Shown here: piece after piece, positions 13,346 through 22,975 of the stretch
Layout: each line of letters starts with the position of its first letter
Position numbering within the stretch: position 1 is the stretch's first letter
Source: Manis javanica
Lineage: Eukaryota; Chordata; Mammalia; Pholidota; Manidae
NCBI RefSeq assembly: GCF_040802235.1
Contig: NC_133156.1
Location: 146,737,173-146,801,172, forward strand
Direction: 5' to 3'
DNA: 64,000 bases
Translations under genes and position numbers: made by a program
Notes under the pieces: model-generated
Database searches by the model: none
What the model saw: only the letters and a program-made list of their open reading frames with translations
Told to the model about the DNA's origin: nothing

Positions 13346-14324
13346 AAAAGATATAACTAGAGTAACATATTCCAGATGTATATTCCCTGGTAAAATGGGA
13401 TTAGGCATAGAACTTGTACTTGTTAGGAAGAAGGAAGACATAATTCCTGTTATCAAGGACATTTTAATCCTGTCTGCATATGAATTAACCCAGCATATTG
13501 TTTAACAAAACAAGAAGCTTAATATAAGAATATTATAAAATACTATTTTCTTGTGAATTAAATAGATGATTAGTAATAAGGGGTTGTTCTTCTTCTTATG
13601 AAAACTTATTTCCCTATGTTCTTCTAGTCAATGGTGTCATGGAGCTGAGCCTCTGTTTACCCAGTGATAAATGCTTTCATTTCTATTATTACAAGTTTTT
13701 GCTAGATCTCATTCAATGAAGAATTTGGGACTCCTACATTGGTAGATATCACCTAACTTATCCCTACTTTCCTTCATTACTTATACAGTTTCAAAATTAT
13801 CGCTTATCTCTTGCTTGTCTGAAGGATTTTTTTCCCAATTGTATTAATGTTTGAGTCCAGTGGATGGAGTTTGATGAGATGTTGTTTGTTTGAAGCTCGA
13901 TAAATAAAATGTCATTCAAGCAGGGATTTTACTGACAACAGATGAGAAAGTTTAATAAGCTCCAGCACACTCCATGTCACAGCTACCCTTCCGAATGGTT
14001 TCATTAGAAACTCCCTTTCACTTGCCAGTTTCCATTTGTTTCCCATTTATACAAGTTGTGGCTTCTGTCTGCAACTCTTCATATTAAATCTAATTCCAAA
14101 GTCAAGTTTTCTTGGTTTATTTGAGTCAAATGAGGTCTGCTGTTAGTCAATTTTGCAGGTGTGAAAAATATATTGTTCACATTTCATGCAGCATTTCCCC
14201 TTTCCTACCAAGTGACAAATTCTAGCTGATCAAAGTTAAATAAGAAGGCAACCTTCATCTTTACATACTTAGAATCAGCAGATCATAGTTAAAACTCCTC
14301 TTTACCTGAGAAGTCATGAAAAGT
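13346..14324. other. noncoding AT-rich stretch
   Basis: No gene or repeat recognised. Confidence 0.4.
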
Positions 14325-14440
14325 TTCATCCATTCATCCATTCGTCTACCCATTCATTCATTCAAAGAACATTGTTAAACAGATGGACTATGCTAGGCTT
14401 TAATAATTCAAAGACAGAAATAAAAGAATAGAACACACAC
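14325..14440 (-). repeat. L2-type 3' end with ATTC tail
   Basis: A 'cattcattcattcaaagaaca' stretch fits the reverse complement of an L2 3' end (tail of TGAATG units). The following 'atgctaggctttaataattcaaagac' fits the L2 body only loosely. Confidence 0.45.
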
Positions 14441-15861
14441 ACTGTGATTCTGGGGCTTGTATTCTTGTTCATCTGTTCTCATCCTGGCTACACACAGGTT
14501 CACCTGGGCGGGGTATGGGACTGTCTTGAGAAAAACTGATGCTCGCTCCCCAAGGCCCAGTTAAATAGAACCTTTGAGTAAGGTTCAGACATGGGCAATT
14601 TGAGAAACTCCCCAGGGATGTGAGCCAGGCTGGGCTGCTGGCTTGGTGATACAGGCTCGCTGTGCTGAGGATGCTAACAGAGGCAAGCACCTTGGCCTGC
14701 AGGAGGAAGCCCTGTTCTGCCTGGTGAGCCTAGAGGGCATGCCCCTCACCCGCCCGCCTGGAGACCCATGTACTTGTGAGCAGTAGCCCTGCCAAATGCC
14801 AACCCTAAATGTCTTCACACCAGGGGACCTGCCCCCGGGGCACTGAGGCCAGTGCCTGCAGTGGGCAGTGCGGCCGCCCGAGTGGCTGTGGCATAGTGCG
14901 TCCGTGTGAGCAGTGCTTCTCCCCAGGGTGCTCTGGCTCTGGCACCTGGTGGCACTGGCTTGGCAACAGCAGGCCCCAGAGGGCCAACCTGTGCCACTTG
15001 GCACAACAATGCTGGGAAATGTGGGTGTGGGTCAATGGAGTGTGACTCCATGTATTTTCTCTGGGCCTCAGTGCTAAGTTGGACACAGTCATCTGAAAGG
15101 TGTAGGAGGGTCTCCTCCAGGTCCTCCAGGCCCACTAGGACAGGGCAGTGAGCTGACCACTGCTGCCCCCGTGGCCACGGACTGGAGATAGGAATTCCAC
15201 AGAGAAGCCCCTGGCCACCTTCTAGAGGTCTGGTTAGAAACAAAGTGAATCAGAGCTCCCTCCTTCCTCTGTTTTCTTCTCTAGATTGAAACATGTGGGC
15301 AATTAATGGCCATTATTAAAGAAGATTGATAGATACACAGCAGTCTCCTTTGAACTGGCCCTGTCCAGCACACCTGAGGGGCCACAGCATCCCCAAGGGT
15401 TCCTGGTGGGTTGCACACCTGTCTATCTGGAGTCCGGGGTCCTGTTTTCCATGTGGCCCATCTTAGGCCCGCCTTGGCCCTCCAAGTGGGACCCCTTTTC
15501 ATTTTCACGTGCACACAGCCTCTCCCTGACGAGTGCTTTCCTTTCTTCTAGGGGAGGTGCCTGAGTCAGGCCTGTTGGCAGTGACTCAGTGTGTCTACTG
15601 ACCGCAGCCCACTTCTCTGAGCTGCCAGCGGTGCCCTGCCCTGCGCTGTCTGCCCCATAGTAACCCCAGTTCCTGTGGCAACTCCACCCTGGCCGCAAGG
15701 GAGTGGTGGGAATGACATGGGTCCTGTGCATAAAACTGAGGAAATTGTCCACTTTCAAGGGGATTTGTTTTGTTTTGTTTTGTCTAAAAGGAAGTTAGCA
15801 AAATTTCTGGGGTATGAATTTTACTTAACTGGTCTGTGCCTCTCACTGGATCATAGCCTGG
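14441..15861. other. GC-rich noncoding stretch
   Basis: The segment at 14.6-15.2 kb is fairly GC-rich and gives several open frames on both strands. None resembles a known protein, so they are taken as shadows of composition. No gene is supported. Confidence 0.5.
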
Positions 15862-16255
15862 AAGGTGGCTGACTGGGAGGCTTGAGACAACAGAATTTAT
15901 TCTCCCACAGTTCTGGAGGGGGAATGTATGCAATCGAGGTGTCAGAAGGGCTGTGTTCCCCTGCGCAGGCCAGTCCTTCCTGCCTTCTGGGCTCTGGTGC
16001 CTCCCAGCAGCCCATCTGCCCCGGTTATCATCACATGGGGCCTCCCTGTGTCTCTGCCTTCACAGGGCCTTTCCTCTCCTTAAAAGGACATTCTGGATTA
16101 GGACCCACCACAGGGGTTTCCTCTTAACTTGATTCCATCCATAGAAAAGGCTTCTCACTGCTGAGGTCACATTCACAGGTACCAGGGATGAGGACTTCAA
16201 TGCACCTTTTGGGCACATACCTTTAGGGACACAATTCAACCCATCACAGAAGGTG
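15862..16255 (-). repeat. MaLR (MLT1-type) LTR, antisense
   Basis: Reads as the reverse complement of an MLT1-type LTR: 'acaacagaatttattctccc', 'acagttctggaggg', 'ggattaggacccaccacag', and 'gacacaattcaacccatcac'. It is somewhat diverged, with indels. Confidence 0.7.
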
Positions 16256-17099
16256 GGAGGAAATAGCATGCTTGCATGGCAGGCGGCAAACAAGGAAACG
16301 GCAGAGAGGCTGTGATGGCGGTGCCCGTGATCTTGGGGGACGGCGTGCAGGTCTTCATGCTGACCCTCACAAGCCCTCTGCCTGCTCCTGCTGTCCCATG
16401 ACATGCATTTCAGGTCCCATGAGAGGGGTTTTCCATTTGGCAATGTGGTATTACGGCATGGACGTAATTTAAATCGGCATAATTTGAATGTCTCGATTTG
16501 TGGGGCAAAGTACACACAGTCTGTCTTCCAAGTCAAGTCTGGGCCAACCGAGAGGTGCAGTTGGGTCACGTGAGTGCCCGGACCAATGAGGAGAGACAGT
16601 GGCGACTCCCTCTGGGATTTAGACTTGGGCACACGGCACAGGCCCTGTGAGCCCCGGTCCTGAGGCCCCTGTGAGAGTGCCCAGGGCTCCGGGCTGGTCC
16701 TCGCCAAAACTGCAGAGAGAACTTAGCCCGGGGTATGCAGCCTTACCGCTAGCTTCAAAGGCAAGAAATTCTGTATTGAAAGAAAATAGAAGACAAATCA
16801 TCAGGTATGGGATCTCCAATACCGTAGAAGCAAAACTTAGAAAAGTCACTGCAAAGCTGACAGGCAGTCCTTGTCCCCCGTGTTGAACATATAAAATCGT
16901 GGGAGTGAGTCTTCTGATGGCACATTTGTGACAAGCGAGGGGTTTCTAGTTTTCTCTAGGGTAGCTGCATGGCTCTTAGATACTCATGAGAGCTAAATTA
17001 AAGCTAATTTACTTTAATTACAAGGATGAAGAGAGGCAATCAAAACGGCGGGTTGGGCTGGGAAAGGGACCGGCCCTCAGAATCTGTCATTGGTACACC
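16256..17099. other. noncoding stretch
   Basis: No gene recognised. A long open frame on the - strand (16060-16707) runs across the MLT1 LTR and shows no known domain. Confidence 0.45.
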
Positions 17100-17255
17100 A
17101 CCTGGCTGTGTGAGCAGGTCAGATTGTTCACACGTCCTTGCAGTTACTTCCTACAGGATGGGCAAATTCAACCTATGCCTTGGGATTAAATCTAAGAATT
17201 TGTACAAAGAATTTTGTATGATGCCTGGCGGTCAGTAGGTTCTCAGCAAATGTGT
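17100..17255 (+). repeat. MIR-like fragment
   Basis: The order 'ggctgtgtgagcaggtcag', 'ttacttcctacaggatgggc' and 'cagtaggttctcagcaaatg' resembles a + strand MIR, but diverged. Confidence 0.5.
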
Positions 17256-17317
17256 CCCCCAGTATGTGGTTACTGAGGAACTAACCAGTGAGAGCCATGT
17301 GCTGTGAATACACTCAA

Positions 17318-18055
17318 CGTGCCATGAATTCATTGTGTCCCCCCAAAAAAGTGAATTGAAGGCTACCTCCTTTACCTCAGAAGGTGACCTTATTTGGAGA
17401 TAGGGGCAAAATAGAGGTGATGGAGTTAAAGGGAGGTGTCCTACTCAGGTTGCTATAGCAAATTACTGTAGACTGGGCGGCTTAGATTACAAGCATTTAT
17501 TTCTCAGAATTCTGGAGGCTGGGGAGTTCAGATCAGGGTGCCAGAAGATTTGATGTCTGGCCAGGGCCTGCTGGCAGATGGGTGGCTTCTTGTTGCAGTC
17601 TCACGTGGCAGAGAGCAGAGAGGAAGCAAGCTCTCTCATCTCTTCTTACAGGGGCAGTAATCCTGTTCATGGGGGCTCTGCCCTCAAGATCTAAGCACCT
17701 CCCAAAGGCCCCACCTCCTAATACCATCACACTGGGGGTTAGGATTCAACATATGGATTGGGGGGGGCACAAACATTCAGTCCACAGCCTGAGGTCGAGG
17801 GGACTCTAATCTAGCATGACTATGTCCTCAGGAAAAGGGGAAGTTTGGGTACTGAGCCAGGCATACATAGAGAGAGGATGACCGTCCACAAGCCTAGGGG
17901 AAGGGCCTGGGACAGATTCTTCCCTGGCACCTTCAGAGGGGGCATGGCCCTGCCCACACCTTGATCTCAGACTTCTGGCCTTCAGACCTGAGAGCAATAT
18001 ATTTCTGCCATTTCAGCTTCCCAGTCTTTTATACTTTGCTAGGCAGCCCCAGGAA
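17318..18055 (+). repeat. MaLR (MLT1-type) LTR split by a second LTR
   Basis: The left part (17318-17437) has 'cattgtgtccccccaaaaaa' and 'gtgaccttatttggagatag'; the right part (17791-18055) has 'ctaatctagcatgactatgtc', 'cttgatctcagacttctgg' and 'ccagtcttttatactttg'. Joined, they form one MLT1-type LTR on the + strand. An unrelated LTR interrupts it at 17438-17790. Confidence 0.75.
17438..17790 (-). mobile_element. MaLR-type LTR inserted in the previous LTR, antisense
   Basis: The inner block reads as the reverse complement of a MaLR LTR: 'gtagactgggcggcttagat', 'ttctggaggctgg', 'cctcctaataccatcacac' and 'cacaaacattcagtccac'. It is flanked by a 5-bp direct repeat GAGGT (17433-17437 and 17791-17795). 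The host LTR resumes at exactly the position where it broke off, which supports a true insertion with a target-site duplication. Its ends have lost the TG/CA bases. Confidence 0.8.
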
Positions 18056-18974
18056 ACACATACGGGGGTGGAGGTAACACAAAAGCAGGTAGCAGGTATC
18101 TGTGCACAGATCTGGTGCATGTTACACAAGCTGGGGGTGGTTTCCTGTATGGTCCAGGTGGTGCCCAGCACATGATAAGCGTTGCCACTGTGAACACCAA
18201 GGCGCTCAAGCACCCCGAGGGTGTAGTCGTAAAGATGCCCTTCTCAGCTGCTGCCTTGCTATTTCTTTCTCTATTTTTATTAGTTAGAGCTATAAAAAGA
18301 CTGGAACATCTTGAAGATTGGGAAAGCATTCGGGTATAGCATAGCCAGTGAAAAATCCCCCCAAAAGGAGAGTTTTGAATGCGCCTGTGATATCACATGC
18401 TGTAACAATGTATAATTATTTGAGATATTATTAAACTGTAAAATGTGAAGCTGGAAAAACATGTACTTGGGTAAGCTCAGTCTCCTGCAGTATAATTACA
18501 AGCCTCTCCACCAGATGACATTGTATATACAGGGCGAATGTCATAGAGGCTCTTGCGATCATTGTTAATCAGAAAACATGCCAAGGTGACACTGCCGGTG
18601 TCAGAAAGAACAGTAATCTTATTTGGTACCTAATGTTTTATTTGCACTACGATGTGCTAAGTTTGATTGGTCAGTTTTAATGAACACTGCCTGGAAAGTT
18701 AATCATTACTTATTTCCTTCCTTTCTGTTTTCCTCCATGACTTCTTTTGGTCTCTGTAATACAATTATTTACCTAATTCAGCTGCTTTTATTGGTTTAGG
18801 TGAATGAATCCGGGATTTGAAAGCATTGTGACAGCTTAGAACATGCCTGTGGGCTGAAAGCAGGTTTCCCAGCCTGGGCCCTGTGGGCAGGGGGGTAGGC
18901 TCAGTCTTCCTGTGCGGGTGAGGGTGGGTGGGTCTTGTGTATCATAAGATATTTGGCAGTGACCCTGGCTGCTA
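18056..18974. other. noncoding stretch
   Basis: No gene recognised and no repeat named. Confidence 0.45.
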
Positions 18975-19078
18975 CCAGGTGCCACCAGCAACCCTGTTCA
19001 GCTGTGACAACCAAAGTGTCTCCAGTCTTTGCCGAGGACCCTGGTGGGGGCAACATTGTCCCCACTTGAGAAACCCTG
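18975..19078 (-). repeat. MER20-like fragment
   Basis: Partial MER20 on the - strand: 'gctgtgacaaccaaagtgtc', 'tccagtctttgccgaggacc' and 'cttgagaaaccctggg' (the right part of the element). Confidence 0.6.
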
Positions 19079-19308
19079 GGTCAGAGGAAGCAGGGAAAGG
19101 ATTAGCTAGGGACAACAAAGTGAAGGTCAAATATGAGTGAAGTTTTAGCTGCTAACACTCAGTGCCCAACCCTGGGGTATGGAGGAGATCCGCACACATT
19201 TTATCTCTGAACAGCTCTACTTCCCCAAGTCAGTCATCTCGGTTTTTCTTTGGGGTTTACTTGAAGAAATCAAACACATAGTTGCTGATAAAGCAGAAAT
19301 GAACACTG

Positions 19309-19640
19309 CATCAGTCAGCTTGGACTGCCATAAAACAATTCCATGGACAGGGCAGCTGCAACAGAAATTAATTTCCTTGCTGTTCTGGAGGCTGGAAGTC
19401 TGAGGCCAAAGTTGGTTTCCGGTGAGACCCCTTCCCTCAGCTTACCGTTTCCTTTTCTCTGTATAGAGAGAGGTTCCTGGTGTCTCTCTTATCAGGATGC
19501 CTCTCCTACTGCATCAGAGTCCCACCCTCTGAGCTCACTTAGCCTTGATGACCTCCTTGCCCTGTCTCCAAATACAGTCCCATTGGGGGTTAGAGCATCA
19601 GCATAACAATTTTGGGGGCATGACTCAGTCCATACTAAAC
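19309..19640 (-). repeat. MaLR (MLT1-type) LTR, antisense
   Basis: The order 'ttggactgccataaaacaat', 'ttctggaggctggaagtc', 'ctccttgccctgtctccaaa', 'tacagtcccattgggggtta' and 'cagtccatactaa' is that of an MLT1-type LTR on the - strand. Confidence 0.8.
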
Positions 19641-20047
19641 GGTAAGATTGTAATTATGTGCAGAAATATCCAAGATACACTCAACCGCAAGGAATCAGGA
19701 GAAAGAGCCCCGATCCTCTTTAGAAAGGTCTGCTCTTTCTGATGCACCCTTCCTCACCATGGTAGCATTTGTCAGTATCTTGTTGGGGGTGCTCTGACCC
19801 CCACAGCTGTGGCATGTTCCCTGCTTTGTGTTTGACCATCTTGAGCAAAAGCAACCCAAGCTGCAGGGGGCCAGAGCCCTACAGCCCGTGATGCGGTTCG
19901 GCAGCCCTGGACCTGGAGAGTGTCTCCTGCTCCAGGTCAAGCTTCCCCAGCAGGCTGAACTGCCTACACCCTCTTAGTTTCATGCGAAACATAGCTCACC
20001 TTTTTGGAGAAGGTCACTAAGATGGGAGAAGGGCATATGCTGTGCTT
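19641..20047. other. noncoding stretch left of the repeated 125-bp segment
   Basis: No gene recognised. Confidence 0.45.
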
Positions 20048-20172
20048 TTTGGAGTAGGAAGAGCAGCCCTCTGTTTACTCCACAATCTGTCAGCGATGGG
20101 GTCAAGCCCAGGGGAAATAAGAGGCAGCCACCTAACTGGCTGTGCCCTCACTGGACAGAGAGGAATCAAATC
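20048..20172 (+). repeat. 125-bp direct repeat, copy 1
   Basis: All 125 bases (starting TTTGGAGTAGGAAGAG, ending GAGGAATCAAATC) are identical to 21270-21394, copy 2, at an offset of 1222 bp. Flanks differ on both sides: bases before and after the match do not continue to agree. The segment is not low complexity. Confidence 0.97.
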
Positions 20173-21269
20173 ACCCAGGAATCAGTGGATGCAGGCTCTG
20201 GAGTGACAGGAAGAAAAGGTCTACAGAGCCAGGGGGCCCTTGAGCAGAAGGTTCATTTACTTTGGGGGAGATCTCAGAGGGCTTCCTGGAAGAGGTGACA
20301 GTTGAGCTAAGATGCTTTTATGTAAGAATTTCCATGCTTGATTTCAATTAGAAATACAAACAGAGGGCTTGATTTCCTTCAGGTCATTCACATCTTCAAG
20401 GGCACTTTAATTACAGTGAAACAGGTTAAAAAGCAATTTGGGATTATTTATTTTAAGGATTTTAATGAAATTGGCCCAATTATAGATGCCTCTGAATACA
20501 AACAGGTCAAATGAAAAGGGAAGAGATGACTCTTTCTCTTCTCCTTTAGAGAAGGGAGGATGTCACACCAGGAGGTCAATGTTGGGGGAGGTGTTTCTCC
20601 AGGGGTTTTTGGTTTGTTGTGACCTGAGATCCCAGAATAGGGGCAGGAACCCAAGCTTCTCTGAAGTGTCCCTCAGGAGGGGTGGTCTGTGACCATCAAG
20701 GACCCAAACCATCTCAAACTACTACGAACAGTAAATGGCACCTTTCATCCTGGACTGTCTTCTGGAGGTTCCCACCTGATGATTCTGAGGTAGAGTAGGG
20801 AGATGGGACAAGGGTCATGCCATTGTAAAACCTACATAGCCTGTGAAAAGGGCCCAGCTTATTCTTATCTTAATTTATGTGATGTTCTTCCTCTTTATCT
20901 TGCCCTTTAATAAATTAAGTAACTTTGTAATCAGGATGAGAGACAGATGTCCGGAATGTAAATGAACCTAAATGGGTAAAGAATGCTGAGATCTGGACCA
21001 ACACAGTCACCTAAATAACCCTATTCTTAGGACAAAACTTCAAAGGATTATTAAGCACCTTTACAGATCATACCTTATAGCAACCCCTATCTAAAAGACC
21101 CCGTGAAACCCAAACCTAAAACCTTGAAGCACACCTCCTCTCTGAGGTTCCGCCGGTCCCATCTGAGTGTGTACTCTCTTGCTGCATAAGCCTATTGCGC
21201 CTTGTCGCTGAACTCTTTTCTATGGCAAAGACAGGAACTCGCTGACCTCCACCTCTGGAGGTAAGTGTG
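20173..21269. other. 1097-bp block between the two repeat copies
   Basis: No gene is seen. The second half includes the ERV LTR-like region listed separately. The block ends with CTGGAGGTAAGTGTG, which has a consensus splice-donor-like core (GAG|GTAAGT). Confidence 0.6.
20950..21260 (+). mobile_element. MER4-like ERV1 LTR fragment (R-U5 end)
   Basis: The stretch 'gtgtgtactctcttgctgca', 'taagcctattgcgccttgtc' and 'gctgaactc' matches the R-U5 end I remember for MER4-group LTRs, where CATAAGCC stands in place of a canonical AATAAA. The upstream boundary is uncertain. No coding or primer-binding region was found after it. Confidence 0.5.
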
Positions 21270-21394
21270 TTTGGAGTAGGAAGAGCAGCCCTCTGTTTAC
21301 TCCACAATCTGTCAGCGATGGGGTCAAGCCCAGGGGAAATAAGAGGCAGCCACCTAACTGGCTGTGCCCTCACTGGACAGAGAGGAATCAAATC
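21270..21394 (+). repeat. 125-bp direct repeat, copy 2
   Basis: Identical to 20048-20172. It begins just after the LTR-like block and splice-donor-like motif. Downstream of it the sequence differs from that after copy 1, from position 21395 on. Confidence 0.97.
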
Positions 21395-22189
21395 TTTCAT
21401 GCAGCTTTCTAGTCTTAAACACAACCTTTATCTCTCTCTCTCAGTTCTATTTCCAGTAAGTAGGGAAGCGGTAGCAGGAACCTCTGAGCAGGAAGGGGCT
21501 TGCACTCTCCCAGCTCCTGGGTGATCCAGTCAGGAGTATAGCCAATTGATCACGTTCTTTAGCAGCCTGCCTGAAAAAGTCTGTGCTTTGGAAAGTTCTC
21601 AGAACACAATCTCATTCCATCCAGTGCTGCACTACTCCCCCCAAAATTTGGGATATTAGGGGTTTAATTCCGGTGCCATGCAGATTAAGCAGACACTGGT
21701 TGCCAGATGACCCTGGCTTTAGGAGTTGGCATGGGATCTGCCCTATGCTGAGCAGGAATTCAATGCACTTTCCTTCTCTCTCTCTCTCCATCCTTCTTTG
21801 CTCTCTGCAGCCTGCATGGCTGCACAAATAAAGGTCACTTTTCCTGGCACTATGCTATTTGGCATTTGCTGCTATCCCTGCTTAATGAATTCCCTTCTTA
21901 CCTGTACTCCTTCAACCTGTTCATTAATTCTTTAGAGAACAGGATCAAGAGCTCTCCCTCCCCCATTGGAGTTGAGGTTTCACCTAACTATTAGGAGAGA
22001 CCTCTGGGGCTGCCCAGGACCTCTAGCTGCCTGGCAACAATTCTGGTGACCAATTCTTAAATGCGTGGGGAGGTTTTCCACACCAAGAATTCTTGAATAT
22101 CAGCTGGGTGTACTAGATCTGACACTACCTGCCTGGAGATGGTGTCAGATCCTACAGGTTATGAGCTCAGTCCTACAAGACTGCCCCAA
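21395..22189. other. noncoding, possible LTR remnant
   Basis: A pyrimidine-rich stretch near 21775-21805 followed by an AATAAA (21828-21833) is the sort of arrangement seen in LTR R regions, but I cannot name the family. No gene is recognised. Confidence 0.4.
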
Positions 22190-22775
22190 CTTTAGATGCC
22201 AATCCCAAGTCCATGTTGTCACCCAGGCTTCTGATCTACCAGCTAGATGGATGAGAGGTCCTTCCAACCCTCTCTTTGGGTTGGATTAATTTTTTAGAGT
22301 AGCTCACAGAACTCAGAGAAACATGTTGCTTACTAAATAAACAGTTTAGCGTAAAAGGATATAACTCAGGAAATGCCAGATGGGAAGATGAATAGAGCAA
22401 TGCATGAGTAAAGGGCCAGAGCTTCCATGCTCTCTGAGCAAACCACTGTCCCCAGACCTTCACATGTTCTCCAGTAGTAGGCTCTTCAAACCCTGTCCTT
22501 TTGGGGTTTTGTGGAAGCTTCATCACATAGGCAGGATTTATAAAATCAATGGCCACTGTGATTGGTCTCAATCTCTAGCCACTCTCCCCTCCTCAGAGGT
22601 CAGGGTTGGTACTGAAAGTTCTAGGTTTCTAATCACTGGGTTGATTCTTTCAGCAGCCAGCCCCCATCTGTAGGTGGAGTCTGTTTAAATAACAGAAGAC
22701 ACATTTACTACTCTCCTCACTGGAAATTTAAAAGATTTCAGGAGCTCTGTGCCAGGAATAGGAGGAAGAGCAAAG
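22190..22775 (-). repeat. ERVL-type LTR (MLT2-like), antisense
   Basis: The order 'gtcacccaggcttctgatct', 'gagtagctcacagaactcag', 'cttttggggttttgtggaag', 'cagccagcccccatctg' and 'ggagctctgtgccaggaata' is characteristic of an ERVL-class LTR that I associate with MLT2, reverse complement. The subfamily name is not certain. Confidence 0.65.
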
Positions 22776-22889
22776 GTGCATTTCTTCTTATAAAGCACAG
22801 CCTTTATCCCATCCCTTAATCCCATCCCTAAGGTCATTCCAGGTCTTGTTGGGAGAGGAGAAGTTCTACCCAGATGAGAATGGGAGGGT

Positions 22890-22965
22890 TCTTATTCCTT
22901 CATTTTTCAACCTAGTTGCACACTAGAATTACCTGAGAAATAATGATGAAGAGAAATTAAAAAAC
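22890..22965. repeat. left half of a MER5-like hAT element
   Basis: The text 'caacctagttgcacactaga' followed by 'attacctgag' resembles one end of MER5-type nonautonomous hAT elements ('cacattagaatcacctg'). The other half lies at 24974-25020, after the L1. Confidence 0.55.
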
Positions 22966-22975
22966 AAATAAATGA

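Noticed and set aside
14585-15243. Several overlapping GC-rich frames on both strands
   Set aside because: Frames on both strands at once in GC-rich sequence are a composition effect; no family resemblance.
16060-16707. 215-codon open frame on the - strand
   Set aside because: Partly made of an MLT1-type LTR; no known domain, no splice or promoter context.
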